Shown here piece after piece: positions 23,487 through 35,400 of a stretch of DNA of 64,000 nt. How positions within the stretch are numbered: the first letter of the stretch is position 1; the number at the start of each line of letters is the position of its first letter. The position numbers and the translations under genes were made by a program. The stretch is from Bicyclus anynana (taxonomy: Eukaryota; Arthropoda; Insecta; Lepidoptera; Nymphalidae), in contig NC_069110.1 of the NCBI RefSeq assembly GCF_947172395.1, positions 4,836,001-4,900,000 on the forward strand, written 5' to 3'. The notes under the pieces were generated by a model. It was not told the origin of the DNA. It saw only the letters and a list, made by a program, of their open reading frames with translations, and ran no database searches.

Positions 23487-23692
23487 ACTAACGCCGCGTG
23501 GTTTCACCCTCGTGGTTCTCGATCCCGCAGGAATACGGGGATAATATATAGTCTATAATTAAATAGCCTTCCTCGATAAATGGGCTATCTAACACTGAAA
23601 GAATTTTTCCAATCGGACCAGTAGTTCCTGAGATTAGCGCGTTCAATCAAACAAACAAACAAACTCTTCAGCTTTATAATATCAGTATAGAT
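23487..23692 (-). mobile_element. Helitron-like element, reverse copy
   Basis: Complement of the 22.65-kb element: it starts ACGCCGCGTGGTTTCACCC, has CTTCCTCGATAAATGGGCTA, and ends CAGTATAGA next to an A/T-rich flank. Slightly longer, and it includes a (CAAA)n stretch. Confidence 0.65.
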
Positions 23693-24290
23693 TTAAATAA
23701 TAATATAATAAAAGTACTTAAAATAGAGAATATTTTAAAGATTTAGTTCTTCCTTATGGTACCCTTCATGTAGTAATTTGCAATTGGTTTTCTATCTGAT
23801 ATCTAAACATCTATAAACTGCTCAAGTATTAGACAACCAGCACTATTGATTATGTCGAGCCATTATGTAATATGCCCGATTCTAGAATCTAGCTGCAACA
23901 GACCATCAATAATTATAAAGTTGCAAAACTGCGTTCAAATGTTAAGGCGTATATACAGAAATCATATTCATCACTTCTTTCATGAAGGACTACACGTGAC
24001 CATTTTTTTAGATTATAGAATTACTATTTATTCTCCTACATAATCCTTTTTTGTTTTATTTATCTCGAAAGGATTAAGCAGCTTAATTGAGTTTACCGAT
24101 CGTTCCAACAATTATTATCGCCATAATATTTAAGCCGATGTTTACAAAATCTGATAAATTATCTATATACCTTAACTTTCTCAGAAATAAAACTCTATAT
24201 TGGTAAAAATAGCAGTAAAATCCATTCAGTGGCATAAGAGTATCGCGAAGCGGATTTTTAACCTAATGCAAGAAAGGTTATTTATATTAG
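23693..24290. other. Intergenic, nothing recognised
   Basis: AT-rich, no exon or placed repeat. Confidence 0.4.
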
Positions 24291-24352
24291 GTCTGAGAGG
24301 AGACTCGAGCTCAGCAGTGTGCCGAATATGGGTTGATAATGATGATGATGAA
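24291..24352 (+). repeat. SINE-B 3' end fragment
   Basis: Only the last 60 bp, from CTGAGAGGAGACTCGAGCTC to the (GAT)n tail. Confidence 0.6.
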
Positions 24353-24420
24353 TAGTTTGAAAAAAAAAACATTATAAATCTATTCCAAATTTCTCTTCAA
24401 ATTTTCTTCTTAATAGTCTC

Positions 24421-24640
24421 TTTGGCTCAGTTCTGGTTAGCCAATGTGTCTTTGGATCACGATGTATTGGGTTCGAGCACTGTATGGTATGATAGGCTTT
24501 CATCCAAGAAGTTCTCAGCAATAATTCTTAATCCGGAGTTAGGAATATGGCGATGTTACACTCCGTGCCACGAAGAGCACGTTAAACCGTCGATCCCTTG
24601 TCATCTTCATCAGAGAAATTTATGGGAATGACAGATCTTG
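24421..24640 (+). repeat. SINE-D copy 1
   Basis: tRNA-like head (TGGCTCAG...GGTTAGCC, then B-box-like GGGTTCGAGCAC) followed by the body CACTCCGTGCCACGAAGAGC and ACGTTAAACCGTCG. This is a fourth tRNA-derived family, with relatives at 29.79, 36.91 and 49.49 kb. Confidence 0.6.
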
Positions 24641-25660
24641 ATCACGTGACCTGTCAATAGCAAATGTCCTTCCCATCTTTTTAGTTTTCGAAGCGTTAGC
24701 AATCGTAGAAAGAGAATCGACGTGCCACTAGGCTAGGGGGCTGTTATCTATCGTCAAAGAGTCAATCATTATCACCCTAAGCCCGCTTAAGCTGTATAAG
24801 TACCCTAGAGAGGAGGGAAGCCTTGTCCTATAGTATGATGCATGCTATGAAAATCGAATATGAAAGTTATTTTTTTGTTTGAAAGAGTATATCCTTCCTT
24901 GGTATCGGTCCTATTTAATTTATACGAAAATCTGTTTAGAATTTTCGTGTTATAATCAAAATAAGTAAACGAAATTGCACATACAGGGGCGATTACGGCC
25001 ACGATGCTAGAACGCACTAAAACAGAAATAAAATCTTTTTAACAAAAAAAAATATAACCGTCTTCGAAAATGCACCCTACTACAGCAACTAACAGCAAGT
25101 TTCTTCATCGCAAGTAACAGTCAAAGTAACGTCATAAATCAAAAGTGACGGTCTTATTCACTGAAAAAAAAAGTCTTCTTTACTACTACTACTACTTTTA
25201 CTGTTACTTTAGCTTTACTTGAAGAATCTGGCTGTTAGAAGCGAAAAAAACATCGTACCTACCTGTCCTTTTGATCACTTTCAAAGTGCCAAAAACCAAA
25301 ACAATATATGCAACTTTGAGGTCAGTTAATTTTTTTTGTTATAAATATGTTATTCATACCCCTAAATGCTAAGAGAGAAAATAAACGAAAAGAAATTTCA
25401 ATATGCTACTTAGATTCGGTTAGTACTTAGTACGGGTCACTAGATGGCACTGGTCATTACTAAATCGCGCTAAAGATGTTTTATTACAGTTTAATAAGGT
25501 AGATATTAATTGTTTGCTCTGACATTCGTGGTATACGAATACACTACAATAGGCTATCTGCAATTTTTTGTGCCATTCGCCTTCTAACTGAAAGTCGTGT
25601 GGCAGAAAAAGTGTCAAATAACAAACAATAAACATTAGATATTGATATTATCCATATTAT
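24641..25660. other. Intergenic, nothing firmly recognised
   Basis: Holds a short (ACT)n microsatellite near 25.19 kb. A phrase CTAAATCGCGCTAAAGATGT near 25.46 kb recurs near 48.05 kb. No exon is supported. Confidence 0.4.
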
Positions 25661-26036
25661 TTTGATATTATAAATGCGAAAGTAAGTCTGTCTGTCTGTC
25701 AGTCGTCTGATACCTTTTCACGGCTAAAAGGCAGAACCGATCAAGATGAATATTTGGTATAATGGTAAATGGGACCTTGGAGCAAAATATAGGCTACTTT
25801 TTGATTCTAAAATAAAACTAGAAGGGGATTAAATAGGGGTTGAAAGTTTGTATGGAAAGTCCTTAATTTTAAGTCCTTTACAGTTATAAAAAAATAATGT
25901 GATTCAACAATATTTAATTTTTGTATTTAAATTCGAATAATTGGATTTTGAGTTTAAATTATATTTTTTCAAAAGTAATGGTAAATAATTGAAAACTACA
26001 CTAATTATTCGCAGACGAAGTCGCTGGCGTCCGCTA
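25661..26036 (+). mobile_element. Dispersed repeat, Helitron-like ends
   Basis: Starts ATATTATAAATGCGAAAGTA, then GTCTGTCTGTCTGTC, and ends ACGAAGTCGCTGGCGTCCGC followed by CTAA. The same family start is found at 52.90 kb. The right end is like the 17.5-17.86 kb element. Confidence 0.5.
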
Positions 26037-26039
26037 ATA

Positions 26040-26381
26040 TATTAGATATATAAAATTCTCGTGTCACGGTGTTTTTTACCACTTACCAAACTCCTCCGAA
26101 ACGGCTGGACCGATTTTTATGAAATTTGTGTGCTCTTGTCAATACATACTCGATATTAGTATGTCTGAGAATCGGCCAGCATCTATTTTCTATACCCCTA
26201 AATCATAACCACCTAAATGGTGATAATTTTTTTTGTATTTTCCTGACACACTTTCTTAATTATAATTTTTTTATATGATTTAGCATTGTAAAATACCTGC
26301 AACCCTTAATTTTGACCTGTCTACCATCAACTCCTATGTTTATTAACGATAAGGCAAAACAATTTTTCCGGTCAACTAGTA
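26040..26381 (+). mobile_element. Helitron-like repeat
   Basis: Contains TCTCGTGTCACGGTGTTTTT, then CTCCTCCGAAACGGCTGGAC, and ends in the type CCGGTCAACTAG before T. It is directly adjacent to the previous element. No coding capacity. Confidence 0.5.
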
Positions 26382-26466
26382 TTATAATAATAATTATTGT
26401 ATTCAACGGTTATTTAGCTTCATCATTTTTTTAATATACTGTGATCGCCAGACCTTCATATCATTC

Positions 26467-26649
26467 TATAGCTTGGCAAATTCGTTCGTAACACTCCTGA
26501 TGGTCCGCGGGGGCTGGGAGGGGGGTAGGGAAGCCCCGCGCGCATGACTTCATACCCGCGCAGTCCTTCCTCTGCTCCGCGCGGACTACTTCACACCCGT
26601 CCAGTCGTGCATATCATGGGAGGGTCATCAACGAACTTGCCAAGCTATA
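26467..26649. mobile_element. GC-rich MITE with about 30-bp inverted ends
   Basis: Begins TATAGCTTGGCAAATTCGTT and ends with the near complement (ATCAACGAACTTGCCAAGC then TATA). The interior is strongly GC-rich (GGGGGCTGGGAGGGGGG, CCGCGCGCATG) in an AT-rich surrounding. A related piece lies at about 60.36-60.45 kb in an intron. TA-type flanks are possible. Confidence 0.75.
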
Positions 26650-26810
26650 AGCTCCCACCAATCCTGTAAATCTTCCAAGCAAATGCGTTTTGTATGGGAA
26701 CTCGACCAGTCTATAGCCAACATTTTATCAGTTCAAAAGATGTTTTAGTAGATCTCAGTAACTCCACTATCTTTATTTCCTAAAGTGTAACAAAGATCTT
26801 TTTTATATTA

Positions 26811-27038
26811 TTCATCATTATCAACCCATATTCGGCTCACTGCTGAGCTCGAGTCTTCTCTCAGAATGAGAGGGGTTAGGCTAATAGTCCAGATTGGCAG
26901 ACTTCACACACGCAGAGAATTAAGAAAATTATCAGGTATGCCGGTTTCCTCACGATGTTTTTCCTTTACCGTTTGAGACACGTGATATTTAATTTCTTAA
27001 AATGTACACAACTGAAAAGATGAGCTGTCAAGGCTCAT
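26811..27038 (-). repeat. SINE-B copy with 5' truncation
   Basis: Starts TTCATCATTATCAACCCATA and runs through GCCGGTTTCCTCACGATG. The tRNA-like head is mostly lost near GAGCTGTCAAGGCTC. Confidence 0.7.
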
Positions 27039-27519
27039 GTATTTGGTACCTATTATAAACTTATTATTTAGACCATTTCCATAAAAGATGGACTTGTTTA
27101 TGTAAATGTGCAGTACGAAGATACGAAATAAAGCGTTAAATAGTGCGTCTCACTAAACGCATATGGCAAACCTAATTAAGCCAACCAACCAATTTTCATA
27201 CATAGCTTACCAGGTCAACATGTCTGGTGCAAATTAGTAATAGGTTTAGCACATTCTAGAACACCTAGGCAGACTAGAAATTTTAGCGTTTTACTATAAT
27301 ATATGAAAGCTGCATTTGTAAAAACTTAAAACACGGATAAAAAATTATTTACTGTTGCCTCAGTGAAAGTTAAAAAACCCGTCTAAAATATTTTCGGTCA
27401 AGGATAATTTATAAACGTCTGATGTTACTTTTACGTTAATAAAGAGAGTCAATGCGATCGTGTTTGTACTTTACGAGTATGTGAAATTTGTTTTACATGA
27501 AAATAATATTTAACAAACT
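27039..27519. other. Intergenic, nothing recognised
   Basis: AT-rich, no exon or placed repeat. Confidence 0.4.
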
Positions 27520-28290
27520 GCATTTTTAGGGTTCCGTAGTCTCCACATGGAACATTTTCGTCATGTCCGTCTGTCCGTCCATCTGCGATTTAGTGCAGAG
27601 ACTATTATTACTAGAAAGCTGTAAATTGACATGAATATGTAGGTACATTAAAAAAGTGAACGAAGTCGTAAAAAAAAATTTAGGGTACGTAATAATAATA
27701 TTTTATTTATTTTCCCAAACAATTTACATGTTGGGATAATTTTTTTTACTCGTTTATCTCATAGTTTGGGGTATCGTTGGGTAGGTATTTAAAATATATA
27801 AGGGGTCTTCTTTCTATACTTTCGATTTAGGGATCTGTTTGTAAAAAATTAAGCTTTTAAGAGCTAATTTTTGTAAGAGTCAAGTGTCTCGACCTTCTAC
27901 GCGGTTATTTATGGATACGTAAATAAAATCACAAAAGTAGGATATATAATGAAATTACAAGGAAATATTATAAACTATAACAGTTAATTAGCAATCTAAT
28001 TGTTTGTAGCTAATAAAGTTGTGAGTAAGATAACTCAGAGTTTGTTAAAACTAGAAAGATAAAATTAAGTATAGGTATGTATATTAATTTTGTCTATAAA
28101 ATAGAATAAAAGGTTTGAAAAAATAATATTTTTGCGTTACTTCCTTACGCGCAAAGCGACGATGAATTTTTCTTCGTCTATCACGTGGTGTGGGGTATAT
28201 TATCGGTATATTTGTAAATGAAAGTACTAACTTAATCTACGGAACCCTACTCTGCGCATGGCCTGAACCGTACTTGGCTGGTTTTTTTTT
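27520..28290 (+). repeat. Dispersed GGGTTCCGTAG element, long copy
   Basis: Begins TTTAGGGTTCCGTAGTC and ends CTACGGAACCCTACTC, then GCATGGCCTGAACCG. The termini are inverted repeats of about 12 bp. Internal AT-rich sequence has no coding frame. The reverse relative is at 34.15-34.71 kb. Confidence 0.65.
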
Positions 28291-29570
28291 AAATTACCTT
28301 TCGACCAGTGGGTAATTACTTTACAAAACTTTTTTTTTTATTAATCTAAAAATCGACGAGTGTAAATTTGTCAAGATTAATATTTCCGTTTTTGGGATTT
28401 ACTCGAACAGATGTAATTTTTCTCTTACTGTTGAATACTCATACCCACCAAGTATGAGCCCTCGATATTGGCAATTGGTATCGGAAACTGAACTATCAGT
28501 AAAACCACAGGGCTAGTAAATTACTTACATATCTATTGATGAATGAAAATTAACGAGTTGTATACAGCGGTGGAACAATTTGAACATTGAAAAGCGTCTA
28601 TGTAAAATTTGTAATTAGTGAGAAACTGCTGCTCAAACTGTTTTCAATAGCACATATTATGGGCTGGATGAATAGATAATGGATTGGATTCTGTATAGTA
28701 TAATAGAATACTACCTATGCTTTTAAAACAGGTTTATTTATTATTTCAAACAAAAGCCTATACCATTTCACGTATTTAATAGGTGCTAAATCATTCAAGG
28801 TCAAATTACTGAGTTACGAGTAAAAGGCTATTACAAAGTCATCATTTTCGTGGGCGAATAAAACCGCTTGTTCTAGTTACGTATTTAAATTATTTGTAAC
28901 TCGCATGTCATGGATTCGAAGAAATTGAAAGGGTCTTACAATTATAGCAAGTTATTTATAAAAGTGAAGGTATTCGTTTATTTTAACATTTAAAAGTAAC
29001 CTGTTTGTGTTTCGTATTATACTGTGATTGCATACCTTCGAACTACGAGTACATTATAAATGAGTCCCATAAATAAGTATGTACAGTCAAAGAGACGTTG
29101 GAAAAATTTAAGGTGATGCTTGTCTAGAAATTGTCATTATGATAAATTTTGTAAATATCATTACAATATACTCTCAAGTGTATTATCATTTCATTTTTTT
29201 CACCTTATCAATACGACACTCAATATTTTAATATTTTTTGTACTTTTCAGAAGCTTTTTATTAGCTTTTTATTGTTTTTGTTGATAAGTTATGTTTTAGA
29301 AAGTATGAAATATATTTCATAAAATATAACTTCTTCTTGCTTCCTTCCTTGCTTGCAGAGTATGTACATTTTTTTATAAAATTGTAAATGCTTAATAATG
29401 TAATCCTATTTGTTATAAGGCGTAAAAACTAAATTAATACATAGGGGCAGCCCCTGACCATAACTATTTACCTTCTATATGTTGTCAAGCGTCTTTTTAA
29501 ATTTTCACACGTTCTCTCAGCTTACTCGGCATACTACGTTTAGCGGGGTCTTGTTGCACCATTACTTAAT
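28291..29570. other. Intergenic, nothing recognised
   Basis: AT-rich, no exon or placed repeat. Confidence 0.4.
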
Positions 29571-29662
29571 ATTATTGATTTACAAAGACATGTCATATTT
29601 TTGATTTACTAAGACCTGTCATTTTTTTGATTTACAAAGACATGTCATTTTTTGATTTAACC
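29571..29662 (+). repeat. Short tandem array, unit about 28 bp
   Basis: The unit TTGATTTACAAAGACATGTC plus a short T-rich spacer is repeated three times with small changes; a fourth partial unit follows. Confidence 0.75.
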
Positions 29663-29790
29663 ATACAAGTGCTTACTAAGTGATAATTTAATAAACTAGA
29701 TTTTACCACCTTCTTTATTTAGAATTTGATTTTCTCGCAGAAGCATAGTTTAAATACTACAATTTTTTGGCAACTTACCATTCTACGTTC

Positions 29791-29980
29791 GAATGGGTTG
29801 GTCCCGTGGTTATCATATTATGTAGCATCGGATCACGACGTCCTGGGTTCAAGTCCTGTCGGATTACGATATACCGAGTTTCTCATTTCTTCAAAGAAAT
29901 TTGCAGTAGATTTCTAACTCTGGAGTTAGAAAGCTGGTGATGTACCGCCCCTGTGCCTCGGAATGCACGGCAAACCGTTG
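29791..29980 (+). repeat. SINE-D copy 2
   Basis: tRNA-like head with CGGATCACGACGTCCTGGG and B-box-like GGTTCAAGTCC, then TCTGGAGTTAGAAAGCTGGT and GCCTCGGAATGCACGGCAAA. Confidence 0.65.
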
Positions 29981-30318
29981 CTGTTATTATAATTAAAATC
30001 TAATGGGGTCCTTAAATTAGCTAAAATTATAATGATTTATCAACATTTTAGTAAATAATTATGTATAAAATGTACATATTATTTGTTAGAAAAAGTAACT
30101 TCACATGTATCAAAGGTTTCTTGGAAATTTTGGATTATTGGATAAGCTTTTAATTATGATTTGCTTTAGTGTACGTTACCATAAGATTGAAATCGTTTAA
30201 GGTTTGAGGCTATTCTAATGATGATTGAAATGATAAAACTAGCCTTAATAATGCTTTGGAAAAAGCATATATTGATTGTAGAATAAATAACAAAAAAAAC
30301 ATATTTTTTTGTTCTACA

Positions 30319-30324
30319 TTTATT
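30319..30324 (-). other. Polyadenylation signal AATAAA
   Basis: AATAAA on the minus strand, 13 bases past the stop codon of the pentraxin-tail gene. It is well placed if the 3' UTR is short. Confidence 0.6.
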
Positions 30325-30336
30325 CACTTAATAGTT

Positions 30337-32435
30337 CTAAAAGAAACCACATAGATTAATAGTTTTCTTTATATATGATCCGCCAAATAGCCGTATCGGA
30401 GTTTTAATCCAATCTATTAATATTAAAGCATTTTCTTCAAACAAAGACTCTTTTAAAGAACATTTCTTATAGTTCTGTACAACAAATTCGACGGCCAGAT
30501 TTTTTTCTTTGACTGGTGATAATATACTACTAACGTCAACGCTACCATCAGGTTGGACGTATAATGAGCGATCATACAGTTCAACGGTCTTGCAAATTTT
30601 AGGGCCTAGTGATGGTGGCACCATCTCTTTTTCATTATCAATATCAGATCGATATCTGTGTATATCAGGAATTGTATCTGTACCTCCAACAAAACTGATT
30701 TTGTTATTTACTTCGTTATTTCCTATTACAAATCGTTCGTTTAGTGCATTGCCTATTTTAATATGCTGATTAAAATTATTTTTGTTCACTACACGCCCAT
30801 TGTTACTTTTTATTGTATTTTTATTTGACAGAAAACCATGATTATATTTTAAAAGTGTAACTAAATTTGAATTGTTATTAGAAAAACTAGATATTTCTGA
30901 TGCAAGAGCCTGTCCGTGTTTTATTTCTGCTCCTTGAATATTTTTCATTACTTTGTGGTTGTCTGGCTTATATTTTACCTTGAATAGTCCTTTTTTACTA
31001 TTTATATTTTTGTCATTAGTGAAAAGAATTTCACCTGACTCCATGTTTATGTGCCGCGGTGTATAGTTGTTATTGTAAGGTTTAATGTTATGCCATTTAT
31101 TAGTGTTTAACAAGCTTTTGGTATACATTTCATTATTATTTAAATATTTTTTATCGCCATATTCGTCAAAGAAATATTCAGCTGACTTTAAAAAAGGAAG
31201 TATTGACATTAAGTTACTTTTTATATACAAATCACTGTCTGACAAAGTTCTTTTAGATTTTATTATAGGAGCCGCAGCAAAGGGTTCTGGTTTTGATAGA
31301 TTAGCACCATCAGTTATTTTGCTTGAAATTTCGTTATTATCTACATTTCTATAAAATCTGTGGTAATTATTATTCTTAACACTTTGCCCTCGATTTGTAA
31401 TTTCCACATTTTTTGGCAATGTTTTAGCATGTAAGTCTAAAATTTGTGTTCTTAAATCATCATTTACAATTTTAACATTTATTTCTGGAAGCTTAATAAC
31501 ACGTTTATCAATAACGTTACTTATACTATTACGACGTTCTATTTTTAAGGGTGGATATACTTTGGTCACTCTAAAATCTGAAGCGTAGGGTAAATTATCT
31601 GATACTTTAAACAGTGGTATTGTTGACGGAACTTTTTTTAGCTTTTTGTTTTCAAAATTGACATTTTTAAGATAGTTTAAAACACTGTTAGCGAACTGTG
31701 AACTAGTCCATTGACCATACACTTTTGCTTTTTCTTGCAAAGGGGGTGGTTTTATGACCTCAGATACTTCATATTCGTTTTCGGTTTTAATATTTGGAGG
31801 TTTGAACACTTCATCGTTCTCTTTTATTTCAAAAAAAGATTTTAAAACAGGTTTTTTAAATTGTGTACTTGCTCGTGTAAAGTCTTTAAATGATTGTGGC
31901 CGTAGTGGTGGCGGAGTTTCATATTCTGATACATTGATGAGTTCTTGAGTTCCAGAACCAGATTGCTCTCTTTCATTACTACTGTGTAGTTTTATTTTAC
32001 CTATATTACTTGTTTCTCTCAATAGATTCCAAAAATTTATTCTCTCATCATTTGTTTTACCTAAGTTTTTGGGAGTCCACGGTATATCGAAAATATCCTT
32101 CTCATTTGATATATCTTTTGTAGATTTAGTCAATTTTGGAATCAAGTCTAAACCGACGTCATGTTCAATTTTACCGTGAGCCGATTTAATATTTATGAAA
32201 CTCCGAGTAGTGGTAGAAATAGGCAATTTCATATTTACTGAGTTATCTGGTATCGAATCAAAAGTCATATTGTTTAAAACAATATATTTACTATTGTCAT
32301 TGCTTACAATCTTATTTTTGCGAAAAAGCTTTTGTTGATACAGAGGATCTCTTTTTATAGTATGATTACGTTCTATTGTTGACTTGAGTATCATGTTTGC
32401 TCCAAATATTTCCCCTTCTAAACCTGTAGGAGCAC
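30337..32435 (-). CDS. Exon 5 (terminal) of pentraxin-tail gene
   Basis: Acceptor ATTTTAG|GTGC. The first codons finish the jelly-roll domain (APTGLEGEIFGAN), then a tail of about 685 residues runs to TAG at 30337-30339. A Cys-containing end (NYKKCSLKE ... LCGFF) is the only less polar part of the tail. Confidence 0.9.
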
Positions 32436-35400
32436 CTAAAATTATAAATAAATAAATTACATACTCAATAATTTATCTAAAATCATAAAATAATCTAAAA
32501 ATGTATGGTATATTACCGCTCTCAGCGATACCGTAGCCAATTATAACGCTACCACCGCTGGGTAATATGAAACCGTGAAGCTATAAAAAATAAAGGTGTA
32601 ATTTAAAACTCTTATTTACTTTTAATATAATACAGATAATTCAAATCACTTAAATCTGATGCCAAACTTATATATATAGTATACATAATTTATTTAGAAT
32701 TACAGGTAATATAAAAAAAAAATATTATGTTTGAAAATAAAATTCGTTGGTTAAAAACAAAAGGTATTCAGAATATTAATAAAAATAGGTATTCATACTT
32801 TTCGAGCAGCTTCACAAGATGCTAGACGGCCATCCAAATAGAGTGCCCAAGCTCCAAAGTCTGATTGATATGACAGACAAATATGGCGCCACGTATTTTT
32901 AGGCACATCTACCAAAATACTTGAAGAAGTTTGCCTATTCAAGGATAATTTCATATATTTGCCGCCTGAGTCAAGCCACATCTGAATTACCCGATTATTG
33001 CCGTTTGCTGAAACGAAAACAAACGTTTGCTATAATTGATCGCTTGTACTACATATTATATAGCACAACTATTGGACCGTGAGCTTGCTAATCAAGCTCA
33101 TAAATAACAAACGTGCTATCAAGTCAATTATAGTAACACATGTAATAGCCTAACAAAAACGGATAATACATTATGAATATTAACACGTCATAAATTGATG
33201 TTATACATGTACAAATAATATTTCTGTAATAACGATCAACAAACATTTTGAATTGGTTGTAAATATACAGTCCGTTATCAACCTACATTTTGGTTCTAAA
33301 GATTTTTATATTTAAGAGTATTTAAAAACAAAAATAAAGTTAAATCCATGTAACATTTTCGGCAAAATATCATGATTTTTTTTTGTGTGAAATATATTAC
33401 TTACAAATTAACAGGTACCTACTTCTCAAATCAATAAAATTTCCAAAAATACTTGCTACGGCAACGAAGCTGTTATTAAAATAAACATGCTAAATGAACT
33501 AATCCGGTCATGTACGGACTTTTTATTGATTACGAAACGGAATCAAAAATTCATTCGTTAAGAAACTTTAAACCAACAAACTGGTCTAAAAAAAGGGGTC
33601 ATGATAATTATTTCGTATCGTAAGTCGTAACATATTTGCTCAACGGTGTGCTGAAAGTAATTCTATATTTTATTGTGCATTTTATTACGAAGATACATGA
33701 CTCTCTTGAAAACTCAGTCCAGTAAAATGCAAATATGCCAAGAGCACATACTAAATCTTAATTGTACCTTGTTAAAGTAGAGTTTGGCTAACGAAAGTAG
33801 AGACTGGAATCGCCCGCCAAATTAAAAAAAAAAACATTTAAAAAATGCTTTTTCACAATTCGTTTAAATTAGTCAATTTATAACAAATAATTATGTTGAA
33901 ATAAGGTTTTTGTGCATATTTTTACCTTAATTATTAAAATATTACATAGTATTACTATAGTTAGGTGAAAATTTTAAAATCCTTCTTTTTTCTATTTACA
34001 CGAAAAGATGAAAATTTGCTGAAAAGTTCAGTGTGACAGTTTATTGACGGGAAAGTAATTGCATTGTTAGTATTTTTTCGTTTTACTTCATTTTAAATTT
34101 TTTTTTCCATTATTCTGAGTACAAAAAAGAAATTTTAAAATAACTGGCCTAGTGCGTGTCGGGCCACGCGCACTGTAGGGTTCCGTATATTAACTATGTA
34201 ATGCCACCATGGGATAGACGATAAAAAATTCATCATCACTTTGCATGTAGGGAAGGAACCCCAAAAAATGCATTTTTTTCATACTTTCTTTGTACCACTT
34301 TATAAACGTAATTAAAATAGATACCCATACCGGATTTTATCTTTGACAGACTCTGAGTTATCTTACTCACAACTTTAGCTTTTTAAGTAACAATGGAATT
34401 AGTATGCAAATGTTCTCCTAATTTTACTATTTATACTATTACTTTTTAAATAGCAATTGCCAACAAAAAATTTCTAATAATTCAAAGCGATTAATAGAAA
34501 ATAAAATATAATCCGCTTTTTAGAGTAATGCACCTTTGAAGTAGGTTTATTTTTTTTTTTAAAACGATTTTATTAATGTATTTACATACTTATGTTAATT
34601 CACTTATTTTTAGTAGTAATAGTCTCTGCGCTAAACCGCAGACAGACGAATGGACAGACACCCGGACATGACGAAACTTTATGTGGACTACGGAACCCTA
34701 AAAAAGGCAGCGATTGACACGATGTCAAGGGTTACAAACAAAACACGTTACGGCCTATTGTTTTGGTAAAAAAATACTCACCAACGTATGTGAAAACGCT
34801 TTGATCGTTTGACAAGTCAAAAACACGAAACCAGGTGCAAAATGTAAATTCTCGAATGGCTGGTGTTTCTATATCGTACTGGAGAAACTGCAACAAAGTA
34901 GATGTAATTTTATATTAATAAAAACATCCATCGTAGATCGATAGATGGGCCTCAAAGCGTCGCGGAATTGTCCTTGGTTTTGTACATGAGTACGTCATCA
35001 CTCCTAACACGTTTCTCTTTATTCATGTTGTGGCTTGTGTTTTTACATTTCCAAAATGAACACGAAGGCATAATTAAGGGATTAAAATAAAAAAAAAACA
35101 GTAAATATTTTTTTAAGTCCACGTCCTCTCACAGCATGCGCTTGTTACGTACTAAGATAAGATGTGCGTGCACGTCTTTGGGTAATGACATAAAAATATG
35201 CGTTCTTTAGTATGGGGCCCATCTAACAATTTACATCGATGAAAAAAATGTTTTGACGTGTCTCACCTTATGAGATGAAATGTTTATCATACAACGATTT
35301 CGGATGAAAGTTAAACAATTGAATTGAATTGAACAATTTATAAACTGCCTTTAGAGACTCAATAGCTCAACGATAAGCGCGGTTGGACTCATCACCGAGG

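Noticed and set aside
29571..29662. CRISPR-like repeat pattern
   Set aside because: Direct tandem of an AT-rich unit without unique spacers in an animal genome.
30509..31948. Several plus-strand open frames
   Set aside because: Antisense shadows of the large last exon of the pentraxin-tail gene.
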